Below, one piece after another: positions 8,950 to 18,037 of a DNA stretch of 61,252 nt (within the stretch, counting starts at the first letter, position 1; the number at the start of each line of letters is the position of its first letter). The notes beneath the pieces were generated by a model. The model made no database searches. It was not told the origin of the DNA and was given only the letters and a program-made list of their open reading frames with translations. The position numbers and the translations under genes are program-made. Source of the DNA: Verrucomicrobiota bacterium (lineage in GTDB: Bacteria; Verrucomicrobiota; Verrucomicrobiia; Verrucomicrobiales; Akkermansiaceae); assembly GCA_004294095.1 (NCBI GenBank), contig RDZR01000035.1, forward strand, positions 1-61,252, given 5' to 3'.

Positions 8950-10401
8950 ATGAACCGTCGTAAATTCCTAGGCCAAGCCAGTTGTGCCGGGGTGAGCTCC
9001 ATTCCGCTGCTCAATACCTTGCTCAATCTCCAACTCGCCAGCTCCATCGCGAATGCGGCACCGCCCGCCGTCGGCGAGTATCGTGCGATCGTCTGCCTTT
9101 TTCTCAGTGGCGGAAATGATAGTTATAACATGCTTGCACCCTACAGTGGTGCATCGAGCACGAATGCGAATTCCTACAACGAGTATCAAACCAGCCGAGG
9201 AAATCTCGCCCTCGCGCAAGCGAGTTTGTTGCAAATTTCCCCGATCAATACGCCAGGGCGGACCTTCGGTGTGCATCCGTCCATGCCAAATCTCGCCGCA
9301 CGTTTTCAAGCTGGAGACGCGGCCTTCATTGCCAATGTGGGCACCCTGATCGAGCCCGTGCAAAATCGTGCCCAAGTGGCTGCCGCCTCCAAGTTTCTGC
9401 CCTTGGGCCTCTACTCGCACTCGGATCAGATCGAGCAATGGCAGACCAGCGTGCCGCACAGCCGCAGCGGAATCGGCTGGGCAGGACGGATGATGGATTT
9501 GCTCAAGGACATCAATCCCGGCCAAGCGGTATCGATGAATATTTCCATGGATGGTAGTAACGTATTTCAAAGCGGCCTAACCGGTGCCGAGTATGCCGTG
9601 AGTGCCGGGAATTCCCAACAAGAAGGCGGCGCAGTGGCCCTCGCGGGTTACGCGGAAAACTATAACTCGAACAACGGCTTCACCAACGCTGCCAGCACCG
9701 CCATGGATGGCATGCTCGCCCAGCAATACTCCCATTTGCTACAAGAGACGTGGCAGAAAAAACGCCGTGATGCCCAGGAAGCCTATGCAGTTTACTCGGC
9801 TGCCACAGCACCGAATCTACCGGGAAATGTTGTATTTCCTAACACTTCTCTGGGCCGCCAGCTCAAGCAAGTGGCCAAGGCGATCATGGGGCGGACTGCG
9901 CTCGGAGCACTGCGGCAGACCTTTTTTGTAAACCGCGGCGGTTGGGATCACCATAGCGATACACTTACCCTGCAACAAGGCATGCTCGGCGAGGTGGATG
10001 GTGCCATTGCCGCGTTCTGGGCGCAGCTCGTGGCGCTGGGCATGGAAGACCAAGTTACCCTTTTCTCTGGCTCGGACTTCGGGAGAACTCTCACCAGCAA
10101 TGACCGTGGTTCAGACCATGCATGGGGTGGCAATCATTTTGTGTTAGGCGGCAAGGTGGTGGGACAAAAAATTTACGGCAGCTACCCGAGCCTCGCGGTG
10201 AATCCGGAATCCGGTGCGGAGATCAATCCGTTAGACACGGGCCGTGGTCGGCTGATTCCCACGACGAGTTGCGATCAATACTTCGCAGAAATGGCGCTTT
10301 GGCTGGGTGTGCCACCGTCGAGTTTATCGCTTATTTTACCGAATATCGGCAATTTCTATGCAGCCAATAGCAGTAGCCCGCCGCTGGGATTCCTAGAGTG
10401 A
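8950..10401 (+). CDS. DUF1501 family protein with Tat-like signal
   Basis: 483 residues from ATG 8950. A longer frame exists upstream, but MNRRKFLGQASCAG is a twin-arginine-like export signal and marks the natural start. The DUF1501 body follows: YRAIVCLFLSGGNDSYNML near the N-terminus, FFVNRGGWDHHSD in the second half, then TLFSGSDFGRT and GSDHAWGGNHFVLGG. The family is sulfatase/alkaline-phosphatase-like and contains conserved Asp and His residues. It pairs with the DUF1800 gene, with which it is normally linked. Substrate and reaction are unknown. Confidence 0.92.
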   Translation: MNRRKFLGQASCAGVSSIPLLNTLLNLQLASSIANAAPPAVGEYRAIVCLFLSGGNDSYNMLAPYSGASSTNANSYNEYQTSRGNLALAQASLLQISPINTPGRTFGVHPSMPNLAARFQAGDAAFIANVGTLIEPVQNRAQVAAASKFLPLGLYSHSDQIEQWQTSVPHSRSGIGWAGRMMDLLKDINPGQAVSMNISMDGSNVFQSGLTGAEYAVSAGNSQQEGGAVALAGYAENYNSNNGFTNAASTAMDGMLAQQYSHLLQETWQKKRRDAQEAYAVYSAATAPNLPGNVVFPNTSLGRQLKQVAKAIMGRTALGALRQTFFVNRGGWDHHSDTLTLQQGMLGEVDGAIAAFWAQLVALGMEDQVTLFSGSDFGRTLTSNDRGSDHAWGGNHFVLGGKVVGQKIYGSYPSLAVNPESGAEINPLDTGRGRLIPTTSCDQYFAEMALWLGVPPSSLSLILPNIGNFYAANSSSPPLGFLE

Positions 10402-10464
10402 TTTTCCCGCATGTCAGCATCGCTGGGACTGAGCTTGCGGATTTCGCGAACCCAGTCGCCTAAC

Positions 10465-10511
10465 TCGACCAGCTCCGCCCCCTCATGCAGGCCTATATCT
10501 GATTTGTTAGA
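10465..10511 (-). repeat. 47-bp imperfect inverted repeat, right copy
   Basis: The reverse complement begins TCTAACAAATCAGATATAGG and contains GCATGAGGGGGCGGAG. In this copy the minus strand is open and reads SDIGLHEGAELVELGDWV, followed by REIRKLSPSDADMR. This suggests the repeat may be a piece of a formerly coding sequence rather than a transposon end. Its partner is at 5600-5646. Confidence 0.65.
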
Positions 10512-10607
10512 CGACAGGGTGCGCACGAGAAGACATGATTGGCACGAGCTTGCTAGTCCCGAACGTCCAGTCATTTAGAGGCATGTTGTAGGTTCAAAAA
10601 AAACCGC

Positions 10608-12134
10608 TCACATTAAGTGGGCACCCGCTTCCGCGAGTTCTGAGCGTTCTCCGCGGTTGAGGGCGACGTGGGCGACGAATGGCTGGCCCTTGAGGCGGTT
10701 GCGGGTGTAAACGAGGCCATTGCTGCGGCTATCCACGTAGGGATTATCAATTTGCGCAGGATCGCCAACGAGCACGAGCTTGGAATCTCGCGACATGCGG
10801 GTTACGATTGTTTTTGCTTCTTGGGGCGTGAGTTGCTGCGCTTCATCGAGGATAAAAAAGCGGTTAGGAATCGAGCGCCCGCGGATGTAGCAGAGTGCCT
10901 CGATTTCTAGAATGCCTTGCTCCATGAGCAGTTCATACGGTTTTTTGATGACTGCCGGAGTGCCGGAATTCGCTTTTTGTTGTTTGCGACGCGGGCCTAG
11001 CGGGACAGTCGGGCGCATGAGGAGATCCAAGGCATCGTGGATTGGCTGGAGCCATGGCCTCATTTTTTCATCCAGAGAGCCGGGTAAAAATCCAAGTTGC
11101 TCACCCATCGCGACCACCGGGCGGCTGACGGTGATGCCGTTGTATTTTCGGTTGAACATTTCGTGAAGACCGGCTGCCACTGCGAGCAACGTTTTTCCGG
11201 TGCCGGCGTGTCCATAACAGGTGACTAGAGAAATTTCCGGATTGAGCAACGCATCGATGAGGCAGCGTTGGCCTAGATTGAGTGGTTTGACGGATTGGCC
11301 ATCGGGAATTTTGAGTGCATCAGGGATGTCCAAGCGGACCAAGCGTTGATCGGCGTGGAGGCGAGCCGGGATGGTCTGTTTATCACTCGCTCCTAACAGA
11401 ACGTATTCATTGGTGCTGACGCCCTCAATCCGCGAAGGATGCAGCGTGAGCTCACCGCAACTGGCGAATCGTTGGAGTTCGTTTAAATCCACTTCAATAC
11501 GGCGAACATCGTAGTTGGAAACCTCGCGAGCATCGACTTTATCATTGAGGTAATCTTGGCATTGGATGCCGACGGATCGCGCCTTCAGTTGCATGTTGAT
11601 GTCTTTGGTCACGAGCACCACAGGGGCCGTGTTATACTGCATGAGTAGTAAGCACGCGGCTAGAATCCGGTGATCAACGCGCTCCCGGTCAGGGAAAATT
11701 CGGTAGAAGCGTTTTAGTTGCTCCGAATTTTTCGGGCAGCTATCGGGATCATAAATCACCATCCGCACAGTGCCGCCGGCATCGTTGATGACACCGGTGG
11801 TGATGGTTTCATCTTTCGTGAACATTTCTGTTAGGCGACGATGAACGCGGCGGGCGTTGGCACCTCGCTCAGTTTGTTCTGATTTAAAGCGATCCAATTC
11901 GGATAGAACATCGACGAGCACGCAAAGATGATTTTCCTTAAATCGATCTAAGGATGCCGGATCATGCAAAAGCACGTTGGTATCGAGCACGTAATTTTTG
12001 ACTCCTTGAGATGGAGCGGTGAGGCCGAAATCTGCGAGCCGCTTGTTTGCGCCCCGTTTTCTATTTGGGCCCGAGTTGGGGTTTGAATGCTCTAACACGA
12101 GTGGCGAGGTGGATTCCAAAGAACGATGGATCAT
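10608..12134 (-). CDS. PhoH family ATPase with N-terminal PIN domain
   Basis: 508 residues. A PIN nuclease domain occupies about 45-180 (YVLDTNVLLHDP with Asp51; VDHRILAACLLL; VLVTKDINMQLKA). A PhoH ATPase domain fills the C-terminal half: Walker A GHAGTGKT at about 308-315, Walker B RFFILDEAQQLTPQE, and SKLVLVGDPAQID. This is the PhoH2/YlaK architecture, in which the PIN part cleaves RNA and the PhoH part is a helicase-like ATPase. It stands alone, divergent from uvrB. The N-terminal 40 residues are poorly conserved in type. Confidence 0.92.
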   Translation of the reverse strand: MIHRSLESTSPLVLEHSNPNSGPNRKRGANKRLADFGLTAPSQGVKNYVLDTNVLLHDPASLDRFKENHLCVLVDVLSELDRFKSEQTERGANARRVHRRLTEMFTKDETITTGVINDAGGTVRMVIYDPDSCPKNSEQLKRFYRIFPDRERVDHRILAACLLLMQYNTAPVVLVTKDINMQLKARSVGIQCQDYLNDKVDAREVSNYDVRRIEVDLNELQRFASCGELTLHPSRIEGVSTNEYVLLGASDKQTIPARLHADQRLVRLDIPDALKIPDGQSVKPLNLGQRCLIDALLNPEISLVTCYGHAGTGKTLLAVAAGLHEMFNRKYNGITVSRPVVAMGEQLGFLPGSLDEKMRPWLQPIHDALDLLMRPTVPLGPRRKQQKANSGTPAVIKKPYELLMEQGILEIEALCYIRGRSIPNRFFILDEAQQLTPQEAKTIVTRMSRDSKLVLVGDPAQIDNPYVDSRSNGLVYTRNRLKGQPFVAHVALNRGERSELAEAGAHLM

Positions 12135-12373
12135 CAGTCTGGAGTAGGTTGGTAACGTTGTGGTTGGCGGATAGGGTGATTGCCTCCCGCCTGCCCGCCG
12201 CCAGGTGATGCATGGCCTGATGAAGGCCGCATTCGTCTAAAACTAGTCAAGATAACTTTACTATTGCCTAATTTTCTTAAATGACAACTCAAAAGCAAGG
12301 TTGCTAGATTTTTTCTTCAACGGGCGGGGCTGTCGTAAAATAGGATTCGCACAATAAGAAAACTGATTTACCA

Positions 12374-14575
12374 ATGGGGGCGATGGCATTTCGACTGAGC
12401 AGTGAGTTCCAGCCACAAGGTGATCAAGGGCAAGCGATCGAAAAGCTCGCGCGTTCTTTAGCCGCGGGAAACCGCCATCAAACGCTGTTAGGTGTCACGG
12501 GATCGGGAAAAACATTCACGATGGCCAACGTGATCGAGCGTCACAGCAAGCCGACTTTGATCATGAGTCACAACAAGACGCTCGCTGCGCAACTTTACTC
12601 TGAGTTTAAAAGTTTTTTCCCCCAGAATGCGGTTGAGTATTTCGTTTCCTATTTCGATTACTATCAGCCAGAGGCGTATATTCCGAGGACGGACACTTAC
12701 ATTGAGAAAGATTCCTCAATCAATGATGAGATTGAGCGGCTCAGGCTAAGCACGATGGGATCGCTATTGACTCGTAAAGACACGATTGTGATTGCCTCGG
12801 TTTCGTGCATCTATGGCTTAGGCTCGCCGGAGGATTACGAGCACATGATGTTGCCGATTTGGCGCGGCCAAACGATGAATCGTGAAGAGTTTCTCAACGC
12901 CTTGGTCGCCATGCTTTTTGAGAGAAATGACATTGCTTTTGGCCGTGGAAAATTCCGCGTGCGGGGAGATGTGGTGGAAATTCATCCGGCGTATTTGGAG
13001 GAAACTGCAATTCGGGTTGAATTTTTTGATGATGAAATCGAGCGTATTTCCCGAGTGCACACGCTCACCGGCCATGTTGCTGAACGGTTAGAGAATCACA
13101 CATTTTTTCCAGCCAAGCAATTCGTGACGCCGGGCGATAAAATGACGAAAGCTCGGCGAGCGATTCGAGAGGAAGCGGACCAGCAAGTTGCCGCATTTGA
13201 GAAGACTGGGAAATTGATCGAAGCGCAGCGCCTGCGGATGCGCACGGATTATGACTTGGAAATGATGGCAGAGATGGGATTTTGCCAAGGCATCGAAAAT
13301 TACTCACGCCATCTAACAGGCCGCGAGCCCGGCGCTCGCCCGCATACGCTGTTAGACTTTTTCCCAAAAGATTTTTTGCTGATCATAGATGAAAGTCACG
13401 CGACGATTCCGCAGATCAGCGGCATGTATGAGGGAGATAAAAGCAGAAAAACGGTGCTGGTGGATCATGGCTTCCGATTGCCAAGCGCGATGGACAATCG
13501 GCCGCTAAAATTTGCGGAGTTCATGCAAATGACCCATCAGCGCGTGTATGTTTCCGCGACGCCTGGGCCATTTGAAATCGTCAATTCTCGGCCTGAAAAC
13601 CGCGGTTTTATTCCAGTGAAATCTATCGGCCCGGATGGCAAGAGCGTGTTGTTATTCGATTTAAAAAAGACGCCGATCAAGGTCAGTGGCAATCAGCAAG
13701 CAGTCGATGATTTTGACCCAGAGAAAGCCGGCACTCCGCTGGTGATCGAACAAATCATTCGGCCAACAGGCTTGTTAGATCCGCATTTGATTCTGCGTCC
13801 ACTTGCAGGCCAAATTGATGAAACCATCGAGCTATGCAGGCAGCGTGTCGAGCGGCAGGAACGAGTATTGGTCACGACTCTTACCAAAAAAACAGCGGAA
13901 GATCTAACAGACTATTTGAACGACATCGGGCTGAAAGTTCGCTATTTGCATTCGGACATCGATACGATCGAGCGAGTTGAAATTTTACGCCTGCTGCGCG
14001 CCGGTTCTTTTGATATTTTGGTAGGCATCAATCTCCTGCGTGAAGGGTTAGATCTGCCAGAAGTTTCGCTCGTGTGCATCCTGGATGCCGACAAGGAGGG
14101 ATTTTTAAGAAATGAAACATCCATGATCCAAACTGCTGGGCGAGCGGCGCGCCATATTGCTGGAGAATGTGTGTTGTTTTGCGATCGCATCACCGATTCG
14201 ATTCAGGCGTTGTTAGATGTGACGCGTGATCGCCGCGAGCGGCAGCATGCACACAATGAAAAGCATGGCATCGTTCCACAAAGTGTGAAGCGTGGTTTGC
14301 AGACAAGTTTGCAATCTTCAGAAACCAATCGCAAAGAAAGCGGCATGGTCCGCGAAGAGGCTGGCGCAGGAATCAATACCGCGGAATTGATTCTAGAATT
14401 AGAAGGCGAGATGCGCGAAGCATCGTCTCGTCTGGAATTTGAGCGGGCAGGTCACTTGAGAGACCAAATTCGCAAGCTAAAATCGGATGCTACTGGCTCA
14501 GAAAATCAACCGAGCATGAAATACCCAACGGCTAAAGCTGCGAAGAAAAAAGCAGGCGGGCGAGGCAAGCGATGA
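12374..14575 (+). CDS. uvrB: Excinuclease ABC subunit B
   Basis: DNA-damage recognition and loading helicase of UvrABC nucleotide excision repair. It has 733 residues. Walker A is GVTGSGKTFT near residue 40, followed by the beta-hairpin YFDYYQPEAYIP, then IIDESHATIPQI, RVYVSATPGPFE, and the second helicase half VGINLLREGLDLPEVSLV with MIQTAGRAARH. The C-terminal UVR motif is ELILELEGEMREASSRLEFE. An alternative ATG at 12383 (MAFRLSSEF) has GGGGG just upstream and may be the real start. It contains several TGTTAGA words. The partner uvrA begins beyond the right edge of the window. Confidence 0.97.
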   Translation: MGAMAFRLSSEFQPQGDQGQAIEKLARSLAAGNRHQTLLGVTGSGKTFTMANVIERHSKPTLIMSHNKTLAAQLYSEFKSFFPQNAVEYFVSYFDYYQPEAYIPRTDTYIEKDSSINDEIERLRLSTMGSLLTRKDTIVIASVSCIYGLGSPEDYEHMMLPIWRGQTMNREEFLNALVAMLFERNDIAFGRGKFRVRGDVVEIHPAYLEETAIRVEFFDDEIERISRVHTLTGHVAERLENHTFFPAKQFVTPGDKMTKARRAIREEADQQVAAFEKTGKLIEAQRLRMRTDYDLEMMAEMGFCQGIENYSRHLTGREPGARPHTLLDFFPKDFLLIIDESHATIPQISGMYEGDKSRKTVLVDHGFRLPSAMDNRPLKFAEFMQMTHQRVYVSATPGPFEIVNSRPENRGFIPVKSIGPDGKSVLLFDLKKTPIKVSGNQQAVDDFDPEKAGTPLVIEQIIRPTGLLDPHLILRPLAGQIDETIELCRQRVERQERVLVTTLTKKTAEDLTDYLNDIGLKVRYLHSDIDTIERVEILRLLRAGSFDILVGINLLREGLDLPEVSLVCILDADKEGFLRNETSMIQTAGRAARHIAGECVLFCDRITDSIQALLDVTRDRRERQHAHNEKHGIVPQSVKRGLQTSLQSSETNRKESGMVREEAGAGINTAELILELEGEMREASSRLEFERAGHLRDQIRKLKSDATGSENQPSMKYPTAKAAKKKAGGRGKR

Positions 14576-14618
14576 TCACACTCTTGACCTTTTTCTAAGA
14601 ATCTAGCAGGCATGGCCC

Positions 14619-14894
14619 GTGCGGATCGGTAAGCCCAAACGTCCCTATTTTGATCACTGGTTGAAACGCAGCAGAAAGCAACTCGCGATCAGCGGCAAAT
14701 TGATGCAAGTGGCGGTGCAACTATCTCAACAAAGCGGGGAGGATGTGGATTTTTGGCAACGCCAATTACGTGATTTGTTAGATGGAAGGATGGACCCGAG
14801 TCTCGATTTACTGACGCGTGTGGATGCGGTGCTCACCGGCAGCGCACAACCTAGCAAGTTAGAAAATGGAGATGAGCAAGCTGAGTTGTTTTGA
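14619..14894 (+). CDS. Small hypothetical protein, basic and helical
   Basis: 91 residues starting at GTG 14619; no in-frame ATG is available upstream. The N-terminus is strongly basic (MRIGKPKRPYFDHWLKRSRK). A helical stretch follows (FWQRQLRDLLDGRMDPSLDLLTRVDAVL), and the tail is acidic (ENGDEQAELF). It follows uvrB by about 45 bases and may be co-transcribed. The pattern of basic head plus amphipathic helices suggests nucleic-acid binding, but no domain is recognised. Confidence 0.6.
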   Translation: MRIGKPKRPYFDHWLKRSRKQLAISGKLMQVAVQLSQQSGEDVDFWQRQLRDLLDGRMDPSLDLLTRVDAVLTGSAQPSKLENGDEQAELF

Positions 14895-15045
14895 CTGAGG
14901 GCTGCCGTCTTTAAAGATCGGTGAAAACGCAGCGTTATCTGTTTTTGAGTTGCTTTGATCGAATTTCTCAGTTACATTGTATGAACTTTTTTTACACTTG
15001 ATCCAGGTTAAGAAATCCTAGCGGCCTCGCTCATCCGTTCAACCC

Positions 15046-15444
15046 ATGCACAAATTACAAAGCCATACGACCATTATACGCTACCGGTTGATCTCCTGTT
15101 TTTTTCTCATCCGTGTATTTTTATCGTTGGTGGCATTACCGCTGGCTGCATATGGATTGTTTACGGATCATAGGCCATTGGTGTTCGCTGGGCTGGCTGC
15201 CGTTTTTTTTGCAGTGGTCGTCCGCGTGCTGGAATGGAGCATTGCGGGCAAAGTGAGGTGCCCGCTTTGCATGACGCCAGTGATGCGGAATATGGGATGC
15301 AGCAGACACCGAAGAGCGCGGCGGCTGTTAGGCAGCTACCGCCTGCGGGTCGCCATCGGCGTGCTGTTTCGCGATCGCTTTACCTGCCCTTATTGCAATG
15401 AGCCTACGGCGATCCAAGTCCGCCAGAAGTGCGCCACAAGCTGA
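15046..15444 (+). CDS. Small membrane protein with zinc-ribbon-like cysteines
   Basis: 132 residues. Two hydrophobic segments lie in the N-terminal half (LISCFFLIRVFLSLVALPLAAY and PLVFAGLAAVFFAVVVRVL). The soluble C-terminal half has two Cys pairs, VRCPLCMTPVM and FTCPYCNEP, plus an extra C-x-x-H (GCSRHRR). The paired CPxC knuckles resemble a zinc ribbon. No family is identified. It sits between uvrB and the FKBP gene with about 50 bases to the next start. Confidence 0.6.
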   Translation: MHKLQSHTTIIRYRLISCFFLIRVFLSLVALPLAAYGLFTDHRPLVFAGLAAVFFAVVVRVLEWSIAGKVRCPLCMTPVMRNMGCSRHRRARRLLGSYRLRVAIGVLFRDRFTCPYCNEPTAIQVRQKCATS

Positions 15445-15493
15445 TCACTTTTTTCTCAAGCATTGAGCAGCGACGGGTTGACAAAGGGGCGGC

Positions 15494-16360
15494 ATGCTTC
15501 ATTTTCCAGCCATGCATTTCACCAAGAAATCTTGTCAGTTACTCTCGCTTCTCGCGGTAAGCTTCGTATTGGCTCATACCATCACCCGCGCTGAAGAACC
15601 GACCATGCCAGAGACCCCATCCGATGTGAAAGCCGCTCCTGCGGATGCCGAAACCACTGCCTCAGGACTCGCCTCTAAAATGCTTCAAAAGGGCACCGGA
15701 GAAAGTCATCCCAAAGCCGAAGACACCGTCAAAGTCCACTACTCGGGCTGGACGACCGATGGCAAATTGTTCGACAGTTCGGTGCAACGTGGCCAGCCGA
15801 CGAGTTTCCCTCTCAATGGTGTGATCGCCGGGTGGACGGAAGGATTGCAGTTGATGGTCGTCGGCGAAAAGCGTCGTTTTTGGATTCCGGGGAAATTGGC
15901 CTACGGAGAAAATCCCGGTGGTGGCCGCCCGGGCGGCACGCTCGTATTTGATGTGGAATTACTCGAAATCAAGGCCGCCCCGAAGCCGCCGGATGTGCCG
16001 GAAGATGTGGCAGCAGCTCCTGAAAGTGCAGAGAAAACCGAGAGCGGCATCGCCTCGCGAGTATTGCAAAAAGGAACCGGCACAGAGCACCCGAAGGCGA
16101 GCGATTCCGTGGAAGTGCACTACTCGGGTTGGACCACAGATGGAAAACTTTTTGATTCCTCCGTCACGCGTGGTGAGCCGGTTAGTTTTCCGCTCAATCG
16201 AGTGATTCCGGGTTGGACTGAGGGCGTGCAACTCATGGTCGTGGGTGAAAAACGCCGGCTATGGATTCCTGCCAAACTCGCTTATGGAGATAGTCCGCCG
16301 CCGGGTGCGCCAGCTGGCACGCTCGTGTTTGACGTAGAGCTTTTAAAAATAGGTCAATGA
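15494..16360 (+). CDS. Exported peptidyl-prolyl isomerase with two tandem FKBP domains
   Basis: 288 residues with an N-terminal signal segment (CQLLSLLAVSFVLAHTITRA). Two near-identical FKBP domains lie at about 58-155 and 185-288. Each has VKVHYSGWTTDGKLFDSS or VEVHYSGWTTDGKLFDSS, a G-WTEG-QLMVVGEKRR segment and a GTLVFDVELL end. They catalyse prolyl cis-trans isomerisation of folding proteins outside the cytoplasm. The start at 15494 has AAAGGGG about 6 bases upstream; a second ATG at 15512 lacks this. The duplication looks recent. The stop overlaps the next start by four bases (ATGA), indicating a shared transcript with the rhodanese lipoprotein. Confidence 0.93.
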   Translation: MLHFPAMHFTKKSCQLLSLLAVSFVLAHTITRAEEPTMPETPSDVKAAPADAETTASGLASKMLQKGTGESHPKAEDTVKVHYSGWTTDGKLFDSSVQRGQPTSFPLNGVIAGWTEGLQLMVVGEKRRFWIPGKLAYGENPGGGRPGGTLVFDVELLEIKAAPKPPDVPEDVAAAPESAEKTESGIASRVLQKGTGTEHPKASDSVEVHYSGWTTDGKLFDSSVTRGEPVSFPLNRVIPGWTEGVQLMVVGEKRRLWIPAKLAYGDSPPPGAPAGTLVFDVELLKIGQ

Positions 16361-16857
16361 TCCGAAGTGCTTCGATGGTTGCAATTCTGGGGGTGATGCT
16401 CGCGTCATGTGAAACATCGCCTACCGAGCCACGCATTGCGCCATTGGTGAAGCCCAATCCAGCTCCATCCGTAGTGTTAGAAACGCCCCAGCCGAGTGCC
16501 AAACCAACAACGCCTCTCGGCCAAGTCACGCGCATCGCGATAGGTGATTTGTTTGCAAAGCAGCAATCGGGCGAAGTGCTCATTTACGATGTGCGTCCGG
16601 CGTTCTACTATAAATTTGGTAGAATCCAAGGTGCGATCAATTGGCCGAAGTCTCAATTCTCACCGCAACTCGCAGCCCGGGAAATTGAAATCCAAAATGC
16701 GAAAGCCAGCGGCAAGTCCATCGTGCTCTATTGCACCGATCTTGCGTGTCCAGACGCACGAGAAGTCGCCAGCCGCCTCGCAAAAGTGGGCCACTCAACT
16801 CAAGTCCTCGAAGGCGGTTGGGAAGCATGGAAAGCGGGCGGCCTGCCCACTGAATAA
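16357..16857 (+). CDS. Rhodanese-like domain lipoprotein
   Basis: 166 residues. The N-terminus MIRSASMVAILGVMLASC has a lipobox (LASC), so the protein is probably anchored to a membrane. The rhodanese fold follows a Pro-rich linker: IYDVRPAFYYKFGRIQGAIN, then the active-site loop IVLYCTDLACPDA with a candidate catalytic Cys, and QVLEGGWEAWKAGGLP at the end. Such domains move sulfane sulfur or act as redox sensors. It is translationally coupled to the FKBP gene. The substrate is unknown. Confidence 0.88.
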   Translation: MIRSASMVAILGVMLASCETSPTEPRIAPLVKPNPAPSVVLETPQPSAKPTTPLGQVTRIAIGDLFAKQQSGEVLIYDVRPAFYYKFGRIQGAINWPKSQFSPQLAAREIEIQNAKASGKSIVLYCTDLACPDAREVASRLAKVGHSTQVLEGGWEAWKAGGLPTE

Positions 16858-16886
16858 TTTAATCTAACAAATCCTAACAAAAATTT

Positions 16887-17213
16887 ATGACTCAAGTTTC
16901 ATTTGATCAAGTATCCGTAGATGCCAAAGCCAACGTTTATTTCGGCGGCAAAGTCGTTTCTCACACCGTGCATTTTGCAGATGGCTCAAAAAAAACCATC
17001 GGCATCATTTATCCGGGCAGTTACCACTTTGGCACGGCAGCTCCGGAGCGAATGGAAATCATCGCTGGCGCTTGTGATGTGACGCTAGATGAAAGCGACG
17101 TAACCACCACTTATGAAGCCGGTTCTTTCTTCGATGTGGCCGGCAAGCATGGATTCACCATCGCTGTGAATGATGAAATTTGTGAGTATGTGTGCTCATT
17201 TCTCGATGCATGA
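16887..17213 (+). CDS. ppnP: Pyrimidine/purine nucleoside phosphorylase
   Basis: 108 residues, close to the usual length of the PpnP/YaiE cupin family. Recognisable segments are ANVYFGGKVVSHTVHFADGS, KKTIGIIYPGSYHFGT, PERMEIIAGACDVTLD and the closing FDVAGKHGFTIAV...CEYVCSF. The enzyme splits several nucleosides with phosphate to the base and ribose-1-phosphate in the cytoplasm. A TCTAACA word and a related CCTAACA lie just upstream (16863-16880). The stop overlaps the next gene by four bases. Confidence 0.93.
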   Translation: MTQVSFDQVSVDAKANVYFGGKVVSHTVHFADGSKKTIGIIYPGSYHFGTAAPERMEIIAGACDVTLDESDVTTTYEAGSFFDVAGKHGFTIAVNDEICEYVCSFLDA

Positions 17214-17962
17214 AAAAGGCTGAGCCTTGGTGCAAAGTAGCGAGGCGGCTTTATCAATTGATTGCCTGCCTCATGCTGTGCGGCTTGGCCAGTTGCGGCA
17301 TTCGTTTGCCCGATGCGCCGGTGCCAGTTGCCCGCCCGCCGGTGGAGCACCCAAGCGTGACGGATCCACATCGGCTGCCGGATGTGATCGTGTGGTTGAT
17401 TTCAGATCCCATTCACACCGGCATGGTATTTCCATATGACTGGCTGTTAGAAAGTGGATTTATCCCACCGAAAAATTTTGGCAAGCCGCGTCACGTCACG
17501 CTGAGTTGGGGCGATCGCACGGCCTACATGGAGAAAGGATTGCATGATCCGTGGAAATTTTTCCGCGCGTTGTTCACGCCAACGCCCTCGGTGATGGAAT
17601 TGATTCCCGCGGACTGGGATGTGGTAGAAATGTGCCCGCACCAACGCATCTGGCGCAAGCTGGTCCCGCGTGAGCGCGGCAAAGACCTTGCTGCGTTTTT
17701 GAATGATTGCAGCCGGCTTGGTGTGGATGGGCGGCCGCAAGTCGTCGGCACTTCGAGTTGGGGTTCTGGTGTTTTATTAGAGTCCCGCCATCAGTATTTT
17801 ATCCCTCGCATGTGTAACGTCTGGACCGCTCATGCGATTGAAGCACTCGGTGGAAAAATCAACCCTTGGCTCGGAATCACGGCCAATGGCTTGATCCGCC
17901 AAGCGGAAAAACCACCCAATGATTTTGAGCAAATTTGGTGGGGCCATCGTCCCGGAGAATGA
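17210..17962 (+). CDS. DUF2459 family lipoprotein
   Basis: 250 residues from ATG 17210, which overlaps the ppnP stop (ATGA); a longer frame starts six codons earlier. The signal segment YQLIACLMLCGLASC has a lipobox. The body has DVIVWLISDPIHTGMVFPYDW near the N-terminus (a His typical of DUF2459), VTLSWGDRTAYME, and SSWGSGVLLESRHQYFIPRMCNVWTA. DUF2459 proteins are envelope proteins of unknown function. Coupling to ppnP suggests co-expression only. Confidence 0.8.
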   Translation: MKKAEPWCKVARRLYQLIACLMLCGLASCGIRLPDAPVPVARPPVEHPSVTDPHRLPDVIVWLISDPIHTGMVFPYDWLLESGFIPPKNFGKPRHVTLSWGDRTAYMEKGLHDPWKFFRALFTPTPSVMELIPADWDVVEMCPHQRIWRKLVPRERGKDLAAFLNDCSRLGVDGRPQVVGTSSWGSGVLLESRHQYFIPRMCNVWTAHAIEALGGKINPWLGITANGLIRQAEKPPNDFEQIWWGHRPGE

Positions 17963-18037
17963 TCCCGCTCAGCCATGGGTTGACATTTTGCCAGCACTTC
18001 GCATCTTCGCACATCACTTTTAAGTGAATTTTTTCTA

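Noticed and set aside
15477-15500. Promoter TTGACA at 15478 for the FKBP gene
   Set aside because: A good -35-like hexamer, but no -10 box at suitable spacing upstream of the start; TTGAC strings at 664 and 17981 have the same problem.
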